A stretch of DNA of 56,014 nucleotides, taken from Acrocarpospora phusangensis. Its GTDB lineage: Bacteria > Actinomycetota > Actinomycetes > Streptosporangiales > Streptosporangiaceae. Positions within the stretch are counted from its first letter, which is position 1; every line of letters begins with the position of its first letter. A program made the translations under genes and the position numbers. The stretch covers positions 1-56,014 of the forward strand of contig NZ_BOOA01000058.1 in assembly GCF_016862995.1 (NCBI RefSeq), in the 5' to 3' direction. Under the pieces are notes generated by a model. The model was not told the origin of the DNA and did no database searches. It worked only from the letters and a program-made list of their open reading frames with translations. Below are positions 52,901 to 56,014 of the stretch, in pieces.

Positions 52901-55900
52901 GGAAGGTGAACCGGGCCGCCCTCCCGGTGGGGGTGCGGGTCATACGGGAGGACAGAACGCCGCCGCGTACGGATGCCGAGCGTCTGGTCGCCGGGGTGTT
53001 CGCGGAGGTGCTCGGGCGGGACCCGGGTGAGATCGGGGCGTTCGACGACTTCTTCGCGCTGGGCGGGCACTCCCTACTGGCCACGATGGTGATCGCGCGA
53101 CTGCCGGTCCGGATTCCGGTACGGGAGGTGTTCGCCCGGCCGACCGCCGCCGGGCTGGCGGAACTGCTGAAGGCCCCCGGGGTGACGGGGCCGGAAGGGC
53201 CGGAGCCAAGGCCAGCCGGAATGACACCGCCACTGTCGAGCGGCCAGGAGCGGCTCTGGTTCCTGAACCGGCTCTATCCGGAAACAGACGCCGCGTTCAA
53301 TATGTGGGTGGTGCGGCGGCTGCGCGGCCCGCTCAGGGTGGACGCACTCCGGAACGCCTTCGCCGTGGTGGCCGGGCGGCACGAAAGCCTGCGCACGCGC
53401 TTCCCTGACGTGGACGGGGAACCGGTGGTCGTGATCGAACCGCCGGGCGAGTTCCCCGTCGAATACATCCTGGGGGAACCGCTCAATGCAGAGCCGATCG
53501 ACGCCAAGCCGATCCCTGCGGAACCGACCTATGCGGAACCGATTGATGCTCTGATGCCGATCGACGCGGAGCCGACCCATGTGGAGCCGACCCATGGTCT
53601 GATGCCGATCGACGCGGACCCGATCCATGCGGAGACGGCCGATGGTCTGATGGTGATCGACGCGGAACGCGTGGTGGCTGAGCGGGTGAACACGCCGTTC
53701 ACGCTGGCGGAGCGGGCGCCGATCCGGGTGACCTTGATCAGGCTGGGCGTGGACGACCATGTGCTCTGCCTGGTGGCGCATCACATCCTTGGGGACGGGT
53801 GGTCGCTCAACCTGCTGCTGGATGAGCTGGCCGACGCGTACTCGGGGCGGGCGCTGGACCCGGTGCCGCTGCAGTTCGGGGATGTCGCGGTGTGGCAGCG
53901 GGGGCGGGATACGGCGGAGGCGCTGGCGTACTGGCGGGAGCGGCTGGTGGATCCGACGCCGCTGGATCTGCCCGCCGACCGTCCCCGCAGCGCCGGCAGC
54001 GCTGGGCGAGGTGCGACCGTGGAGTTCCGTCTCGGGCCCGCGGACGCGGCGGCACTGGTCGCGACGGGCCGGCGGCACGGGGTGACGCTGTTCATGACGT
54101 TGCTGGCGGCCTACCAGGTGCTGCTGGCCCGGCACAGCGGGCGGGACGACATCCTGGTCGGGACGTCCAACGCGGGCCGGGACACGCTCGCCCTCGAATC
54201 CGTGGTCGGCTACCTCACCGACATCCTGGTCCTGCGCGGCGACCTGTCCGGCGACCCGCGCTTCACCGACCTGCTGGCCGCGACCCGGACCAGCGTGCTG
54301 GACGCCTTCGCCCACCAGGGCATCCCGTTCGAGGAACTGGTCGCCACCCTCAAACTGGAACGCGACCTGACCAGGACCCCGGTCTTCCAGACCATGGCGA
54401 TCCTGCACACCGAGGACTCCGGCCGGGAACCCCGCCCCTTCACCGGCCTCACCGCCGAAGGCTTCCCAGGCGGCCACGCCCAGGCCAAATTCGACCTCAT
54501 GCTGGAAGCCTGGCACGACGAGGGCTCCGACCTCCTCATCCAACTCGAGTACGACACCGCCCTCTTCGACCCCGCCACCGCCGAAGCCATGGCCGCCCGC
54601 CTCGAACGCCTCCTCCTCGCCATCACTACCGACCCGACCCGCCGCCTCTCCGCCCTCCCCCTCCTGACCGACGCCGACGAAACCTTCCTCACCGCCGTCT
54701 CCGAAGGCCCTCCCCTCCCCTCCCCTCAACCCGTCCTCGACCTGATCACCGACGCGATCCAGAAATATCCAGACTTGATCGCCATCAGCAGCGGCCACCG
54801 CCAGGTCACCTATCGCGAACTCGGCCAAATAATCGAGAACACCCCCGAAGGCCCAACGAGGAACACCATCCAGGGAACCGCCGGGGAGGCCACCAAGAAC
54901 GCCGTGGGCACCATCGGCAACACCCTCCGACGCATCGCGGGGCAGGCCGTCGGGAGCAGCCTCGAAAGGGCCGTCGAGGGAGACGCCGGGGATGCCACCG
55001 AAAACAACACAGGCACTACCGACAACACCCTCCCAGGCATCCCTGGGCAGACCGTCAGAGACACCCCCGAAAGCACCTTCGAGAGAAGCACCGGGGACGC
55101 GGTCGGTGACGCGGTCGAGAATTCTGCGGCCTCCGGTGGTGGTGGCGGGGGGATTCGGGAGGTGTCGCTGGAGCGGTCGCCGGAGGGTGTGGCGGCGTTG
55201 CTGAGGGCGTGGCGGTCGGGTGCCGCCTACATGCCCATCGACCCGGCCTTGCCACCGGACCGTATCGCCTTCATGCGCGCCGAAGCCGCAGCCGAACCGG
55301 CTGAAGGCGTCGCCTACGTGCTCTACACCTCGGGCTCCACCGGAGTCCCCAAGGGCGTCCTCGTCGACCACACCGCGCTGGCGGCCCGGGTCGCGTGGAT
55401 GGTGTCCGCCTACGAGATCCGCCCAGGCGACCGGATAGTCCAGTTCGCCGCGCTGAGTTTCGACACCCACGCCGAGGAGATCTTCCCCGCCCTCGCCGCC
55501 GGAGCCACCCTGGAACTCCTCCCCGACGGCGCGATCACCCTCCCCGACGTCCTCGCCACACCGAACGGCCGCCAGGTCACGGTCCTCGACCTGCCGACGG
55601 CCTACTGGCACCACCTCGTCGCCCAGATCGACGAGATCGCCTGGCCACCCTCCCTCCGCCTGGTCATCCTGGGCGGCGAAGAGGTCCAGGCCGCCGCAGT
55701 CGCCCGCTGGCACTCCCACTTCGGCGACCGCATCCGCCTGATCAACACCTACGGCCCCACCGAGACAACCATCATCGCCACCGCCACCGACCTGATCCCA
55801 GACACCCCGAACCCCCCAGCCGGGAAACCCCTCGACAAAACGCACCCGGCCCCGCCGAACCAGCCCGCAACCCCGACACCCTCGGGCGACGACTCCCCGA

Positions 55901-56014
55901 AATCCCCCACAGGCCAATCCGATGGGGAACCCAACACGGTTCCACTGCACGAGCCCGAAACACCACTCCTCCCGGATAGTGGCTCCCCGAAATCCCCCAC
56001 GGGGCAATCCACCG
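49996..56014 (+). CDS. NRPS, C-A-PCP-C-A, incomplete at window edge
   Basis: The frame is open from GTG 49996 (VAQPLSYGQERLWFLHRL) to the window end, 2,006 codons. Module 1: condensation domain (HHIIADG near 129), adenylation domain (LYTSGSTGRPKG near 603; GYGPTETTIY), carrier domain (Ser1026 in GGHSLLATMV). Module 2: condensation domain (HHILGDG near 1261) and an adenylation domain (LYTSGSTGVPKG near 1777; TYGPTETTII) that is cut by the window. No strong Shine-Dalgarno precedes the GTG; TTG 49984 is an alternative. Module-1 pocket residues read roughly D-I-V-Q-I-A-G-I-Y, a weak match to small-residue codes. Repeats expand A1, C2 and A2, and A2 is remodelled. It probably supplies intermediates to the divergent TE-containing NRPS. 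Confidence 0.9.
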   Translation, partial: MAQPLSYGQERLWFLHRLDPRDHSYNTCHADRLRGPLDLDRLAAAFAAVTARQESLRTRFDEVDGTPVALVCPPGPVAIAVRDAVNVDEARRIVSAAANAPFDLSAAPPLRVTLVRLAPDDHILAVTLHHIIADGMSTSLLSGELAHHYAGRPPLPPLPLQYGDYARAERAAGQAGLGRWAEALAGTPVLELPADRPRPPQRTGDGGEVEFVVDPALVAGVAELAREHRCTPFMVWLTAYQVLLARHSGQDDFCVGSPVARRDRTEVEPLIGHLSGTLVLRTDLSGNPTFLEAVRRTRRTVIEAIGHADVPLERLLGALEIERDLSRTPLFQTMFALHTQVSGEVSEGPAPGTEATPFTPGWMAARTDLSLDLWPSNRGLVGSLIYSADVFAEATARRMAERLLVLAGSIVAAPETRVHDLEMLPAEERDWLLSRGTSAEVPSVTLADLFLAQAAATPDAVAVDAVTYAELAGRAARLAERLRDKGVGRGSLVAVRVSRGPGILVAFLGVTLAGAAYLPVDPEYPEARVDYVLRDSGADLVLTDDELTGLAMAFGTASERPELVPRAGEPGMPAPGDHVQRAGGAAAGVSSWLPRPDDTAYVLYTSGSTGRPKGVMVPHSALANLLLAMRDLIGSTPEHAWLALTSTAFDISAVELYLPLITGGRVVTASAEHARDGMAAADLIRRSGATHVQATPSGWRILLTGDFPEITAITAGEPLPPGLARDLRARTTRLINGYGPTETTIYSSTWDVDSDDITIGHPVAGTAAYILGRSGLPPLGVPGELVLGGNGVTTGYLGRPALTAEKFIPSPYGPAGARLYRTGDLARWRPDGTIEFLGRTDNQIKLRGHRIELGEIESVLDSHPSVLQAVVTVHDDTLIAFIVPAPGSARADADGGQDRQARNGAIANKAAQDDFITADFITAEGVTAEGVTDGSIADEVRAHAGRVLPGYMVPRQFVVLDEMPTTPNGKVNRAALPVGVRVIREDRTPPRTDAERLVAGVFAEVLGRDPGEIGAFDDFFALGGHSLLATMVIARLPVRIPVREVFARPTAAGLAELLKAPGVTGPEGPEPRPAGMTPPLSSGQERLWFLNRLYPETDAAFNMWVVRRLRGPLRVDALRNAFAVVAGRHESLRTRFPDVDGEPVVVIEPPGEFPVEYILGEPLNAEPIDAKPIPAEPTYAEPIDALMPIDAEPTHVEPTHGLMPIDADPIHAETADGLMVIDAERVVAERVNTPFTLAERAPIRVTLIRLGVDDHVLCLVAHHILGDGWSLNLLLDELADAYSGRALDPVPLQFGDVAVWQRGRDTAEALAYWRERLVDPTPLDLPADRPRSAGSAGRGATVEFRLGPADAAALVATGRRHGVTLFMTLLAAYQVLLARHSGRDDILVGTSNAGRDTLALESVVGYLTDILVLRGDLSGDPRFTDLLAATRTSVLDAFAHQGIPFEELVATLKLERDLTRTPVFQTMAILHTEDSGREPRPFTGLTAEGFPGGHAQAKFDLMLEAWHDEGSDLLIQLEYDTALFDPATAEAMAARLERLLLAITTDPTRRLSALPLLTDADETFLTAVSEGPPLPSPQPVLDLITDAIQKYPDLIAISSGHRQVTYRELGQIIENTPEGPTRNTIQGTAGEATKNAVGTIGNTLRRIAGQAVGSSLERAVEGDAGDATENNTGTTDNTLPGIPGQTVRDTPESTFERSTGDAVGDAVENSAASGGGGGGIREVSLERSPEGVAALLRAWRSGAAYMPIDPALPPDRIAFMRAEAAAEPAEGVAYVLYTSGSTGVPKGVLVDHTALAARVAWMVSAYEIRPGDRIVQFAALSFDTHAEEIFPALAAGATLELLPDGAITLPDVLATPNGRQVTVLDLPTAYWHHLVAQIDEIAWPPSLRLVILGGEEVQAAAVARWHSHFGDRIRLINTYGPTETTIIATATDLIPDTPNPPAGKPLDKTHPAPPNQPATPTPSGDDSPKSPTGQSDGEPNTVPLHEPETPLLPDSGSPKSPTGQST
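52735..52794 (+). repeat. 15-bp in-frame tandem repeat, 4 copies, in NRPS A1 domain
   Basis: Four 15-bp units: two of GACTTCATCACGGCC, then GAGGGCGTCACGGCC and GAGGGCGTCACGGAC. They encode DFITA-DFITA-EGVTA-EGVTD near the C-terminal subdomain of the first adenylation domain, just before the conserved LPGYMVPRQFV segment. Confidence 0.9.
53485..53670 (+). repeat. 48-bp/15-bp nested in-frame repeats inside NRPS C2 domain
   Basis: CTGATG recurs at 53551, 53599 and 53647, marking a 48-bp unit (16 residues, L-M-P-I-D-A-E-P-T-H type), preceded by 15-bp A-E-P-I-D units. The array interrupts the second condensation domain between VVVIEPPGEFPVEYI and VVAERVNTPFTLAERAPIRV, where typical C domains have a short loop. 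Confidence 0.85.
54839..55130 (+). repeat. Degenerate in-frame insertion in NRPS A2 domain
   Basis: After the A1 core motif VTYRELG, about 95 low-complexity residues rich in Gly, Thr, Asn, Glu and Ala (for example NTPEGPTRNTI, GNTLRRIAGQAVG, DNTLPGIPGQTV) replace the normal 25-30-residue helix that precedes VSLERSPEGVAALL. The N-T-L-x-x-I-x-G-Q-x-V segment appears twice, showing repeat origin. Confidence 0.7.
55891..56014 (+). repeat. 90-bp repeat in NRPS A2 domain, running off the window
   Basis: A 30-bp segment encoding SPKSPTGQS (starts 55891) recurs at 55981 with three or four mismatches, a 90-bp or 30-codon period. It lies after the TYGPTETTIIATATDL motif in a Pro-rich insertion. The array probably continues beyond the right edge. 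Confidence 0.7.

Noticed and set aside
53074-56007. A 977-codon open frame on the minus strand at the right edge
   Set aside because: It is antisense to NRPS module 2, low in complexity and without recognisable motifs.

Overview
The window is about 56 kb of very GC-rich DNA with strong G/C third-position bias, many GTG/TTG starts, AGGAG-type ribosome sites and several leaderless starts. This, together with secreted CBM-carrying enzymes, LAL and ROK regulators, an edd-glk-eda operon and NRPS genes, points to a multicellular actinomycete. Streptosporangiaceae (Nonomuraea-like) is my best guess, and it is inference only. No rRNA, tRNA, CRISPR array, insertion sequence or phage gene was seen.

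Layout. (1) 0.2-5.2 kb: a LysR regulator, a membrane-anchored HEXXH zinc metallopeptidase with a Pro-rich repeat region, and an LCP cell-wall ligase. (2) 5.4-12.4 kb: two adjacent secreted enzymes on the minus strand (ThuA + 3-keto-disaccharide hydrolase-like domain + CBM6; PQQ-type sugar dehydrogenase + PKD + CBM6), divergent from a ROK regulator. (3) 12.6-16.2 kb: a subtilase without a signal peptide, a small inhibitor-like protein and a P-loop kinase in a coupled unit; then a stand-alone ribosomal protein S4 gene and a DUF2470 gene that diverge from an iron-box-like sequence. (4) 16.2-23.2 kb: an uncharacterised protein, a membrane-bound EACC1-type caspase-like peptidase, a haloperoxidase-type hydrolase, a LAL regulator and another unknown. 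(5) 23.2-27.9 kb: a ROK repressor divergent from edd-glk-eda, the Entner-Doudoroff operon. (6) 28.2-37.5 kb: a propeller lectin-like membrane protein, then an alpha-glucan block (LacI regulator, GH13 glucosidase, sugar ABC ATPase, ACT protein, pullulanase). The pullulanase gene ends at a TGA that is followed in frame by starch-binding CBM25 and CBM20 domains. (7) 37.9-42.8 kb: a 1,418-residue TIR-CHAT-STAND-TPR protein divergent from a membrane-anchored TIR protein. This is the best candidate for an undescribed immune or cell-death system. (8) 43-56 kb: an orphan histidine kinase and two divergent NRPS genes that share a 34-bp upstream element. One is C-A-PCP-TE fused to an MFS exporter; the other is C-A-PCP-C-A and runs off the window.

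A theme across the window is minisatellite DNA. Hairpin-forming arrays lie downstream of genes (3.0-3.3 kb, 37.6-37.7 kb), a G-rich array lies at the left edge, and in-frame expansions occur inside the metallopeptidase and both NRPS genes. The second A domain of the right-hand NRPS looks heavily remodelled by such sequence.

The sugar genes fit one logic: secreted enzymes attack polysaccharide or glycosides outside the cell, ABC transport and cytoplasmic glucosidases yield glucose, and Glk, Edd and Eda degrade it, each block under its own ROK or LacI regulator.
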